Part shown: positions 20,071 to 27,744 of the stretch, piece by piece
How positions within the stretch are numbered: the first letter of the stretch is position 1
Layout: each line of letters opens with the position of its first letter
Origin: Tolypothrix tenuis PCC 7101
GTDB taxonomy: Bacteria > Cyanobacteriota > Cyanobacteriia > Cyanobacteriales > Nostocaceae
DNA: 64,000 bases
Reading direction: 5' to 3'
Assembly: GCF_002368295.1 (NCBI RefSeq)
Contig: NZ_AP018248.1
Span: 6,313,979-6,377,978 of the forward strand
Translations under genes and position numbers: made by a program
The notes under the pieces: generated by a model
Databases searched by the model: none
The model's input: the letters and a program-made list of their open reading frames with translations, nothing else
What the model was told of the DNA's origin: nothing

Positions 20071-20244
20071 TTAGCGCTCTGATTTTTCTTTGAGGATAGC
20101 TAGTACTTGTTCTACACAGGCTGCAATAATGGCATCTTGGTCATTAGCGCCATTCTTCCCTTGTGTTCCAGAAGTTTTATTTTGACCTGCTTCCCCATCA
20201 TTAATTGAGGTTTTGATCACCAGTTCTCTAATCTCTATTGGCAT
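20071..20244 (-). CDS. small DUF5908-family CIS protein
   Basis: A 57-residue gene on the minus strand between the second tube gene and cis7. The protein begins MPIEIRELVIKTSI and ends AIIAACVEQVLAILKEKSER, a short N-terminal strand and a C-terminal amphipathic helix joined by a polar linker. This is the pattern of the DUF5908 family, small proteins regularly found just before cis7 in CIS operons. The Shine-Dalgarno site is strong (GGAGGG, 8 bases before the ATG). Its role is not known; position suggests a tube or baseplate assembly factor. Confidence 0.8.
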   Translation of the reverse strand: MPIEIRELVIKTSINDGEAGQNKTSGTQGKNGANDQDAIIAACVEQVLAILKEKSER

Positions 20245-20398
20245 CAATATTACCCTCCAAATTTGTTAACTAGACTTCTCTTCAAAGTCCTGCTTTTCAC
20301 CTTATCCTTTGCGTCTCTAAGTCTTTGCGTGAAACAAAAAAATTATGCAAGAGACTTCATGATCTGCACTTCCAAGAAACAATAAAAATCAATCTTCC

Positions 20399-20428
20399 CA
20401 TGCCCAATGCCCAATGCCCAATGCCCTA
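20399..20428. repeat. short tandem repeat CCCAATG
   Basis: Four CCCAATG-like heptamers run into the 3' end of the second tube gene. The same unit is seen inverted near 56751. It belongs to the class of cyanobacterial short tandem repeats. Confidence 0.85.
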
Positions 20429-20905
20429 AGTCAGTGGCTCAAAGTAGCTATAATTTAACTCCAAAGATTCAATTGCAATTGAGTTCTGCTCGGCGTTAAA
20501 TTCGGAAATTGACCACTTTTTAGGCCAAGCATTAATAACTTTCCAGGTCATCAAGGGTTCAATATCTGCCTGAGGTTGGCTAGGATTAGAACGCTTCAGA
20601 TGTAGCAACCGTACTAACAAATTCATCGGGCGAATTTCAAAGTTGAGAATAGCATCCATACACCACTTCACCATCTTTGAATCTTTAACTAAGCCCCGTT
20701 TCAGTACCAGGGGACTATATTTAGTCCGCACTGGTAGGATATGCTCAAAGCGATTTTCACCGCCTTCTTTGAGAGTTTCAGTCTGCATATCTACACTCAG
20801 ACCGGCCACACTCTGAAAGCGAGTTTCTACTGCTTCTTTATCCAGGTTTTCACCCTGAAAAACTACATCAAAAAAGAAACCTACTGGGGGATAAGCAGAC
20901 ACCAT
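20426..20905 (-). CDS. second CIS tube-like protein (tail tube/tube initiator)
   Basis: This 159-residue protein has the T4 gp19-like tube fold signature: an N-terminal YPPVGFFFDVVFQG strand, SVAGLSVDMQTETLKEGGEN, PLVLKRGLVKDSKMVKWCMD, and WKVINAWPKKWSISEFNAEQ, followed by IAIESLELNYSYF. It is a paralogue of the major tube protein encoded upstream and corresponds by position to Afp5/Pvc5, which starts the tube on the spike. I chose the ATG at 20905, just before VSAYPP; a TTG four codons upstream is also possible. Its 3' end overlaps a short tandem repeat. A regularly repeated AATTCGT stretch precedes the gene. Confidence 0.88.
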   Translation of the reverse strand: MVSAYPPVGFFFDVVFQGENLDKEAVETRFQSVAGLSVDMQTETLKEGGENRFEHILPVRTKYSPLVLKRGLVKDSKMVKWCMDAILNFEIRPMNLLVRLLHLKRSNPSQPQADIEPLMTWKVINAWPKKWSISEFNAEQNSIAIESLELNYSYFEPLT

Positions 20906-20914
20906 AACTGTTAC

Positions 20915-20955
20915 CAATTCGTAATTCGTAATTCGTAATTCGTAATTCGTAATTA
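20915..20955. repeat. short tandem repeat AATTCGT
   Basis: About five AATTCGT heptamers lie between the two tube genes. Similar runs occur at 16556 to 16578, 34380 to 34421 and 61650 to 61678. Confidence 0.9.
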
Positions 20956-21061
20956 CAGAACTTTTACATCATCTGGGTTTGAGGGTTTGTATTTGTTGAT
21001 GATATTTATTGCATAGTTTGTCAACAGTCAACCGTCAACCGTCAACAAACAACACCATTAA

Positions 21062-21499
21062 CTATCCATTTTGAATTGTTAAACCTTCGTGGGCAATTTC
21101 AATAGTTTCAATTGCGACTTCGTTACTATCGCCTTTCAAATCGCTAGATTGAACTTTGGTAGGCCAGGCGTGTTTGACTTGCCAGACGACGACTGGCTCA
21201 TGTTTTTCATTGAGCAAGCTGATAGTTAAATCGCGGCGTTCAATGGTGTTGAGGGCTACTGTATTCCACCATTTATAGAAATCGTTGTCTTTCTTGAATG
21301 TGCCGCGCTTCATGGTGATTTTGCTCAATTTCTGCATTCCGGGCATATTGAGTTTGTGATATTCGGGCATATTGCCTTCGCGGTATTCGATCATGTCCGT
21401 TTCTACATTCAAACCAGAAACTTCGGTGAATCCTAGGCGAGAACCACCCCACTCTACCTGGAAATGAAATTTGGGTAAAGGATAAGCATTATCAGTCAT
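21062..21499 (-). CDS. cis1: major CIS tube protein Cis1
   Basis: This 145-residue protein is the hexameric inner-tube subunit (gp19/Hcp-like). Visible family motifs are YPLPKFHFQVEWGGSRLGFT, EVSGLNVETDMIEYREGN, KLSKITMKRGTFKKDNDFYK, VVWQVKHAWPTKVQSSDLKG and IETIEIAHEGL. The length is typical. It follows the sheath gene by 55 bp and precedes the second tube-like gene. Sheath upstream of tube is the common order in bacterial CIS, although Afp-type clusters start with the tube. Confidence 0.93.
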   Translation of the reverse strand: MTDNAYPLPKFHFQVEWGGSRLGFTEVSGLNVETDMIEYREGNMPEYHKLNMPGMQKLSKITMKRGTFKKDNDFYKWWNTVALNTIERRDLTISLLNEKHEPVVVWQVKHAWPTKVQSSDLKGDSNEVAIETIEIAHEGLTIQNG

Positions 21500-21554
21500 A
21501 ACTGTTGAGATTGATGGGTTAATTTGATGATTGAGGAATTAGCGATCGCAGATA

Positions 21555-23057
21555 TTAACTCTCTTGCATCTTGTGGGAGAACTTCAAGATGATGAATTCC
21601 GCAGGACGTACTACTGCCATACCAATCTCAATAATCATCCGACCTTCGAGAATATCGAGTGCAGTCATGGTTTCATTGAGTCCTACTTTTACAAAGAAAG
21701 CTTGTTCGGGTTTAGCGCCCGCTAGTGCGCCAGCGCGCCATTGCAAGATGAGGAAGTTTTCTATCATGGCGCGCACTTTCACCCAGGTGTTGGCATCGTT
21801 AGGCTCAAAGACAAATCCCTCGGTGGCTTTTTTAATCGATTCTTCGGCCATATTAAAGAAGCGGCGTACTGGCACATAACGCCATTCGTTATCATTTCCG
21901 GCTAGAGTCCTCGCGCCCCAAATCAAGGTTCCTTTACCAGTAAAGGCACGAATCGCATTGATAGATTTACCAGTCGGATGGACGTTAAGATCCTCTTGTT
22001 GCGCGCTGGTAATTTTGATGGTGGGTTTAATGACTGAACTGAGAGCCACATTAGCTGGAGCCTTGAACACACCGCGAGTATTATCAACTGTGGCATATTG
22101 ACCCGCCACAAGAGGACTAGGAGGAAGTACGAGGGGAATTGCTTCTACAGCAGCTTTGGCTAAGTTAAACAAAATGGCATTGCCTACATTCTTGTCTGTT
22201 TGACTCGGTGCCAAATTAGACATCTTTTGATCATTAAAGGGGCCAGGAGTCTGAGTTTTATCAGGCCTTATTTGCTGATGGATGATGCTAACAGACGCAG
22301 GGTCATACTCATAATTGAAAATAGTCTCAACATTGGGTGCATACACAGCCCCATACTTGAGGTTATTCAAAGATAAACTCAGTTCGCGAAACTTATTGGC
22401 TGCATCGTTGATAGTCTGTTGAGGGTCGGGTAATTGCAGATCCATAATTACAAATCGGTCTTGCAGTAACCCACATTGATTGAGAGCATCACCAAAAACA
22501 CCGACTCTATTGTCTTGAGCTAAAGTATAGAGGGCTTGTGATTCTGGGAAGACAAACAAAGTCACTTCATCTTCTTTCGCTACTTCTTCAATACCTGCCT
22601 GTAAAAACCTATCTAAAATTACACCTTTAGCTGCCTTTACACTGCCTACAGAAACGATATAGCAAGGCCCGCCACCATTTTTAAAGAATGCCTGGAGAGC
22701 ATAGTACATATTATGCGGCGAAGGTTGGCTGATGCTACCTGTGACTGTGCGATCAGTGGCATTGGGAGGATTTTTGTCATCAACTTGTTCTACAATGGTG
22801 ACCGTAATCCCGGTTTCTGGCTCGGTCTTACCAAAGTATTGTTCGTATTCCAACAGCGAAGTAATGCGTTTGACTGCGATCGCAGTGTCGGCGGTAGGGT
22901 CGGCGACAGGCTCGGCGTATAAATCACGACCATCAATTATAGCTTGTTGAGTATATCCCACAAAAGCGGGAATCGCAGTTGCTACTTCAGCTATAGAGGG
23001 GGGTAACTTGGAGATTTCCTCGATGTAAACCCCTGGAGTTTTGTAGGTGCTTGGCAT
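21555..23057 (-). CDS. cis2: CIS contractile sheath protein Cis2
   Basis: This 500-residue protein is the tail sheath subunit. It starts with the sheath linker and N-terminal strand MPSTYKTPGVYIEEISKLPP and carries the typical AIPAFVGYT motif. The C-terminal handshake region is also typical: GKGTLIWGARTLAGNDNEWR, YVPVRRFFNMAEESIKKATE, NFLILQWRAGALAGAKPEQA and FIILKFSH. Only one sheath gene is present in the window, whereas Afp and PVC have three. The gene starts 11 bp after the stop of the upstream 397-residue gene. It appears intact. Confidence 0.95.
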   Translation of the reverse strand: MPSTYKTPGVYIEEISKLPPSIAEVATAIPAFVGYTQQAIIDGRDLYAEPVADPTADTAIAVKRITSLLEYEQYFGKTEPETGITVTIVEQVDDKNPPNATDRTVTGSISQPSPHNMYYALQAFFKNGGGPCYIVSVGSVKAAKGVILDRFLQAGIEEVAKEDEVTLFVFPESQALYTLAQDNRVGVFGDALNQCGLLQDRFVIMDLQLPDPQQTINDAANKFRELSLSLNNLKYGAVYAPNVETIFNYEYDPASVSIIHQQIRPDKTQTPGPFNDQKMSNLAPSQTDKNVGNAILFNLAKAAVEAIPLVLPPSPLVAGQYATVDNTRGVFKAPANVALSSVIKPTIKITSAQQEDLNVHPTGKSINAIRAFTGKGTLIWGARTLAGNDNEWRYVPVRRFFNMAEESIKKATEGFVFEPNDANTWVKVRAMIENFLILQWRAGALAGAKPEQAFFVKVGLNETMTALDILEGRMIIEIGMAVVRPAEFIILKFSHKMQES

Positions 23058-23068
23058 AGTTTTTTACT

Positions 23069-24262
23069 CTACAAATGGATGTCAGAATAAATGGTGAGAC
23101 CAGATGGTTGCTTAGTTTCGGGTTTAATTAAAGCTACTCCTGGTGCTGGTAGTGGATTATCTTTACCGTCTGTAAGCAAACTATCAGGTTGCAGGCGTAA
23201 ACCCAGTGGTCTTTTTGTCGCATAAGTTTTAGCATCTATTAATTCAAAATCAGGTAATTTGTCAGCAGTAAAGCCATGCGGTTTCTCGTAGCGATAGCGC
23301 CAGCGAGTTGAGCGATTTTTATAACGAATAACGTAGGTTTTGGGTTGAATTAGGGTTTTGTCTACGTCGGGTTGTAAGAAGTTAAACGCTGTGGGTACGA
23401 CATTGGAATTGACAGCAATTTCAACTAAGGCAAATGCATCCCTTCCCGCAAAGGGGTCAAAAAGTACAAACTCATCAACTTCTGCACCATTGAGTAACAG
23501 CCGATAGCGTCCAGGAATTTGCCCCGCAAAATTTAAGTTAACGGCAAAATCATTACCAGGAGTATGCTGATCTGAAATCGTGACTTCCTTAGCGTAAGTT
23601 TCCTGTTGATTTATATCTACCAAAGTGAAGCGAAAGCGATCGCCTGGATTGGCGTTATTAATGCTATATGTGCGCTCAAGCCTCTGACGCGATAGCAAGT
23701 CTAGTTGAGAAACATACTGGGTATTGGGTAAGGTTTGCCAATCACTATCATTAGGAATAGCACTGGCAGAGGCTTGGTAGCGCAAGGCTTCCAGGGTTTT
23801 ACCTGCGTAGCTAACTAATTGTCCTACACTGTATTCACTGTTAGCTGTGTAGGCCGATAAAGGTTGCGTCAGAAATAAAGCTTGTCCTTGATTGCCAGAA
23901 ACGTTGGAGAAATAGTAAATTTGCTGGCGAGTTGTAGTCAGGGGTAGATTTGTGAAATTGGCAAAATAGCGATCGCGCACTACTAGCCAAAATGTCAGCC
24001 TTAATGGTCGATCAATTTTCAGCAGCGTCTTAAATACATTAGGCGACACCTCCACTACCTGAGCAAAGATGCTTCCACCGCAAGGCTGGGGACGAAAAAC
24101 CCAACGCAGATTGCGAAGCGATCGCAAACACTCTAGAGTCGGAACTACAGCCAACGTACCAGAGATGTCATAATTGCTTGGTAGAGACTCTGGCGGCTCA
24201 GGTTGACCTAAATAATAGTCATGCCAGAGTTCTAAATTGAGGAGCCTTTTGTATAGATTCAT
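23069..24262 (-). CDS. CIS-operon protein of unknown function between cap and sheath genes
   Basis: I do not recognise the family of this 397-residue protein with certainty. It is soluble and beta-rich, with the motifs LYKRLLNLELWHDYYLG at the start, LRNLRWVFRPQPCGGSIFAQ, RLTFWLVVRDRYFANFTNLP, and YVIRYKNRSTRWRYRYEKP in the last third. It lies 14 bp after the DUF4255 gene and 11 bp before the sheath gene, so it is surely part of the CIS operon. I chose the ATG at 24262 because GAGGGGAGAAG stands just upstream; a GTG at 24280 would add six residues but overlaps the preceding stop. A role in the cap or terminator end of the tail is a guess from position. Confidence 0.65.
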   Translation of the reverse strand: MNLYKRLLNLELWHDYYLGQPEPPESLPSNYDISGTLAVVPTLECLRSLRNLRWVFRPQPCGGSIFAQVVEVSPNVFKTLLKIDRPLRLTFWLVVRDRYFANFTNLPLTTTRQQIYYFSNVSGNQGQALFLTQPLSAYTANSEYSVGQLVSYAGKTLEALRYQASASAIPNDSDWQTLPNTQYVSQLDLLSRQRLERTYSINNANPGDRFRFTLVDINQQETYAKEVTISDQHTPGNDFAVNLNFAGQIPGRYRLLLNGAEVDEFVLFDPFAGRDAFALVEIAVNSNVVPTAFNFLQPDVDKTLIQPKTYVIRYKNRSTRWRYRYEKPHGFTADKLPDFELIDAKTYATKRPLGLRLQPDSLLTDGKDNPLPAPGVALIKPETKQPSGLTIYSDIHL

Positions 24263-24276
24263 CGCTACTTCTCCCC

Positions 24277-24855
24277 TCACTCATTGATAGAGATTCCAGT
24301 AATGACTTCACTTTCCGCCTGGCGTTTTTGCGCTTCTACGGCTACTAAACGGGCACGATAGAGAACAAAAGGTACTTGTTTGCCACCTAAAGACCCCCAG
24401 AGATGATTAAGTTGCTCAAAGGAGAGGGAATAAAGGTCTGGTACTATCCTGATATCGCGTGAACCAATACCAGTTCCAGGTGTAGCTTTAAACGAGATTT
24501 CGGTTTGCGATTGAAAAAACTCCACTACCCGCGACAAGAGTCTGAGGGCTGTATCGTACTTATTATGTAGTGCGGAAAAAAGGATGAACAGGTTGAGGTG
24601 AATCGGTGGGTTTTGATAGATTGTGCGATTGTTTTCCAACCGATAGTAAGAAGAATTTTTCAAAGTAGTCTCCTCTTGGAGATTTACTAGACTCATCACT
24701 ACATGGCCATTCAATTGATTGTTGGGGCCACCGAGTTCTTCAGCCATAGCAATGTTATCTATCAGCACAATCGGCCCGGCTCCAAGTTCTGGCTCCATCT
24801 CCAAGATGTAGCGTTGCAAAGCAACCTGTATCAACCTCATTGCATCAAATATCAT
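24277..24855 (-). CDS. cis16: CIS cap/terminator protein Cis16 (DUF4255)
   Basis: This 192-residue protein matches the DUF4255 (Pvc16 N-terminal) family, which caps the distal end of the tube and sheath. Typical features are the N-terminal amphipathic helix (MRLIQVALQRYI), VVMSLVNLQEETTLKN, the LENNRTIYQNPPIHLNLFIL strand (conserved PP-LNL), then YDTALRLLSRVVEFFQSQ and FEQLNHLWGSLGGKQVPFVL. It is the first recognisable gene of the minus-strand CIS operon in this window. A promoter probably lies in the 500 bp upstream, but I cannot place it with confidence. Confidence 0.9.
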   Translation of the reverse strand: MIFDAMRLIQVALQRYILEMEPELGAGPIVLIDNIAMAEELGGPNNQLNGHVVMSLVNLQEETTLKNSSYYRLENNRTIYQNPPIHLNLFILFSALHNKYDTALRLLSRVVEFFQSQTEISFKATPGTGIGSRDIRIVPDLYSLSFEQLNHLWGSLGGKQVPFVLYRARLVAVEAQKRQAESEVITGISINE

Positions 24856-25379
24856 AAGAAGTTGGTGAATAAATCAGCAGATGCCTGGATGTTTTCATCT
24901 ACATAAGTACTAGTAACTAGTTAAAGTAGGGCACTTGTATATAAAAATGCCCATAAAATTTTAAGAATATTTTTAAAATATTTATATATCTTTTCCGCAA
25001 AACTCTAGAGTGACTGGAGTACTGCTGAGAAGGTTTTCGGGTAATTTTTCCCGAACTGCAAGCTGATTTATAACCTGATTATTAATCATTAAAGACAATA
25101 TCTTTTTTTCGCCTTTTCTTCTGACGAATGTAATATTTATTTTTATTCTCTGTATTTTTAGTCGCTTAGTTCTGTTATCAAAACCTACAGAACGTAGCAA
25201 AATTCAGTTTTTGCGGAAAGTTAAGTTTTATGATCCTGGCTCGTGAGTGCTGAGTAAAAAGACCAGTCTCATTTATATGCTTGGCAATAAAAATTATTTC
25301 ATCTCCCTCACCTCCCTATACTTCCTCTGCCGACAAAGCAAAGAGATAATTTTGGTAGTCCTAAGTGGAGTTAAGAGCT
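24856..25379. other. intergenic region upstream of the CIS operon
   Basis: This AT-rich region separates the divergent CIS operon and the DOPA-dioxygenase-like gene, so it should hold both promoters. Seen directly: an interrupted palindrome GGGCA...TGCCC around 24929 to 24953. A 72-codon open frame on the minus strand (24982 to 25200) resembles nothing I know. No clear consensus promoter was found. Confidence 0.5.
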
Positions 25380-25739
25380 ATGACAGAAAATAATGTTGGT
25401 ATTACAGGGTTTCACGCTCATGTTTACTTTGATATTGCAACTCGTGAGGCGGCTTCTCGTGTAAGGGAAGGATTAGGCGCTAATTTTGATGTTCAATTGG
25501 GACGTTGGCATGAAAAGCCTATCGGCCCACATCCTCAATCAATGTATCAAGTAGCATTCGCTCCAGATCAGTTTGCTAAGGTTGTTCCTTGGTTAATGCT
25601 TCATCGTGAAGGGTTAGATATTTTGGTTCACCCTTTAACTGGTGATGATGTCGCAGATCATACAGACCATTCTTTATGGTTAGGAAATAAGTTAGATCTG
25701 AACATTCATGTTCTGAAGCAAATTAGTACAAAATTATAA
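25380..25739 (+). CDS. DOPA 4,5-dioxygenase family protein
   Basis: This 119-residue protein matches the DOPA_dioxygen family of small non-haem iron proteins. It has the histidine-rich motifs characteristic of the family: GFHAHVYFD near the start, GPHPQSMYQVAF in the middle, and VHPLTGDDVADHTDHSLWLG near the end. The enzyme of fungi and plants cleaves DOPA in betalain-type pathways; the bacterial substrate is unknown. The ATG at 25380 has GGAG nine bases upstream, which favours it over a GTG at 25365. The gene stands alone, divergent from the CIS operon. Confidence 0.88.
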   Translation: MTENNVGITGFHAHVYFDIATREAASRVREGLGANFDVQLGRWHEKPIGPHPQSMYQVAFAPDQFAKVVPWLMLHREGLDILVHPLTGDDVADHTDHSLWLGNKLDLNIHVLKQISTKL

Positions 25740-25743
25740 TTAA

Positions 25744-25946
25744 GACTTACGCAAGTGTCATATTTTTTTAGTTTAGGTTTGCCCGGGGTCAAATGTCAAG
25801 AGTCCAAAAAACCTCCATTTTTGAACGCCAGTCGCCTCTCCTGTCGGAGACGCTACGCGAACAAGTCGGGAAACCCGCCCACGGCGCTGGCTCCCCTTGA
25901 CTCTTGACTCTTATGCCAGAGGATCACTGTGCCAGTTGCGTAAGTC
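25744..25946. repeat. MITE-like element, copy A
   Basis: The element starts GACTTACGCAAGTG and ends CAGTTGCGTAAGTC, imperfect terminal inverted repeats with an 11-bp exact core. It has no coding capacity. Its interior holds a nested hairpin-rich segment (about 25825 to 25896, GCCAGTCGCC to GGCGCTGGCT) that copy B lacks. The rest of the 25740 to 26922 gene-free stretch is copy B and AT-rich sequence. Confidence 0.8.
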
Positions 25947-26082
25947 CTGATAATTTGTGATTAGTAATTGTAATACCATGCCTTTAATGTTTGTTTACAG
26001 ATAGTATTACCTTGCTCCCTATATGTAACTTAATTTTAAAGAATTGGTATTACTTAAGCTGCTTCCAACATAAATATTGGAT

Positions 26083-26226
26083 AGGACTTACGCAAGTGTC
26101 ACATTTTTTTCGTTGAGGCTGTCCAGAGTCAAGAATCAAAAGTCCAAAAAACTTGAATTTTTGACCCTTGACCCTTGACTGTTGACTCTTAAACCAGAAG
26201 ATTAGTGTACCAGTTGCGTAAGTCCT
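26083..26226. repeat. MITE-like element, copy B
   Basis: A 144-bp copy of the same element with termini AGGACTTACGCAAG and CAGTTGCGTAAGTCCT. It lacks the nested segment of copies A and C and so may represent the basic form. It contains the shared internal sequence of TTGACCCTTGACTC type. Confidence 0.8.
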
Positions 26227-26922
26227 GTTGGAATTCGATTTAATTTTTTAATATTATAAATGGTGATGTGCGTTAGCTACAGTGTAATGCCTCCTACTCG
26301 AATGACACAGATATTAAATTTAATATTTTTAGCTGCTTCTGCATCACAATATTGATATCGATAATTTTTATTTATCCTTTTAACAAGAAAGAATATTTGA
26401 TTCAATTATTTACCTGGTTTTATCTTGTAAATATAACCAATAAAACATCGAACTGAACAATTTAAAGCTAGAAGTTCATGAGATAAATTACAGGGATAAA
26501 GCATGAAAACCTCTCTTCTATGCTGGATTAAAACATCTTCACTTGGATTACAGCCTATATTTTGAAAGCCATAAAAACGCTCTAAATCACATGGGATTAT
26601 GGGTGTTTGTAAAGCAAAAAAAATATTTAGTTATTGATATATTTTACTTGTAAAAATCTCAATAATTAAGCCAGAATATATTTGCCATGTTCCGAAAATT
26701 AGGCTGAGGAAGATGAAGTCTTCGATATGATGAGAAACCGCCAGATATATGACGCTGGCATAGTTTCTTCGTCTACTTACTTATGGCAAATCAGCAAATG
26801 TGACATCAGCTTATAGTCATAAATTGGCTATAACTTGAGGATGCTTTTGCAATTGGTTTGCTCATTTTAAAGCCTAGTTTAACTATCCATCCGTATCCAT
26901 CCGTATCCATCCCGTAACTGTC
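26227..26922. other. gene-free stretch upstream of the DUF2808 gene
   Basis: About 700 AT-rich bases without a convincing gene. Directly before the DUF2808 start (26884 to 26914) stands a threefold direct repeat of ATCCATCCGT-like units, which could be a regulatory or replication-slippage site. Confidence 0.5.
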
Positions 26923-27453
26923 ATGAAGAATATTTCTAGATTATCTAAAGCTGTCTTAGCTCTCAGTTTTGGACTCTGTTTGCTGCCGATTTCCAAAACT
27001 TATGCTGCTAATACTGATGTTTCAGCACCTCTGAGTGCTAGAACTACATACAACCAAACCAATGTCTCGACAGCAACCTATTATTTCACTGTCGCTGTAC
27101 CCGCTTCTGCAACCAAACCCTTACAACAGGTGACACTGACACAGATTCAAGGTGGCGAAAATATTGAGTTTGATGCTCAACAAAGTAGCGCCTTTGTGGG
27201 AACCAGCAATCGCGCTGGAGAAAATCTGCCAGTTGCGATCGCCAGTAACCCCAATCAAGATAATACTGTGACAATCCAATTTGCACAGCCTCTACCACCT
27301 GGTCAAACCGTCACCATTGCTCTCAAACCATATCGTAATCCTGCTTACGAAGGATTTTACTTGTTTAATGTCAAGGCTGCTCCCGTAGATCAAAGTACAG
27401 AAGGTCAATCTCTGGGTGTAGCAAGGTTACAGTTTTACCAAAACGACTTCTAA
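26923..27453 (+). CDS. secreted DUF2808 protein
   Basis: This 176-residue protein starts with a clear Sec signal peptide (MKNISRLSKAVLALSFGLCL, cleavage probably after TYAA near residue 29). The mature part is one DUF2808 domain: ATYYFTVAVPASATKPLQQV, a DAQQSSAFVGTSNR motif, then QPLPPGQTVTIALKPYRNP and GVARLQFYQ at the end. DUF2808 is a cyanobacterial family of exported beta-sandwich proteins of unknown role. A likely terminator follows. A second family member lies at 38791. The gene is followed by the haemagglutinin-type gene on the same strand, but the gap and terminator suggest separate transcripts. Confidence 0.88.
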   Translation: MKNISRLSKAVLALSFGLCLLPISKTYAANTDVSAPLSARTTYNQTNVSTATYYFTVAVPASATKPLQQVTLTQIQGGENIEFDAQQSSAFVGTSNRAGENLPVAIASNPNQDNTVTIQFAQPLPPGQTVTIALKPYRNPAYEGFYLFNVKAAPVDQSTEGQSLGVARLQFYQNDF

Positions 27454-27515
27454 CTGGATAACTACCGTAACTAAGTCTGGTAATTAAATTTGCAATTGTT
27501 TCCAAACCACTATTG

Positions 27516-27550
27516 GGGGCGTACAGATGTGCGTCCCTATTTCATTTTTA
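27516..27550 (+). terminator. probable rho-independent terminator of the DUF2808 gene
   Basis: A nine-pair stem (GGGGCGTAC with GTGCGTCCC, two wobble pairs, loop AGAT) is followed by ATTTCATTTTT, about 60 bp after the stop codon. Confidence 0.5.
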
Positions 27551-27744
27551 TGAGTATGAGGAATTACTAATTGGTATAATGCCAATTTGCCATTGATTAT
27601 CTTTTTTAATGGGTAGAGATGTTAGGAGTAACACCTCTAAAAAATTTTGCATCTCTAATTAGAGATAAATTTATACACGATGCCATTGCAGGCGCTATTC
27701 ATGGCGTTTTCGTTGGTAGTTATAGAGCAGAGGCAAATCTTGAG

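Noticed and set aside
1..24855. Interpretation as a prophage
   Set aside because: There are no capsid, portal, terminase, integrase or lysis genes, and DUF4255, DUF5908 and CIS-type Cis7/Cis11/Cis12 point to an injection system.
24982..25200. 72-codon open frame on the minus strand upstream of cis16
   Set aside because: AT-rich and lysine/isoleucine-rich translation, no ribosome site, no family resemblance. Its position before the CIS operon is suggestive but not enough.
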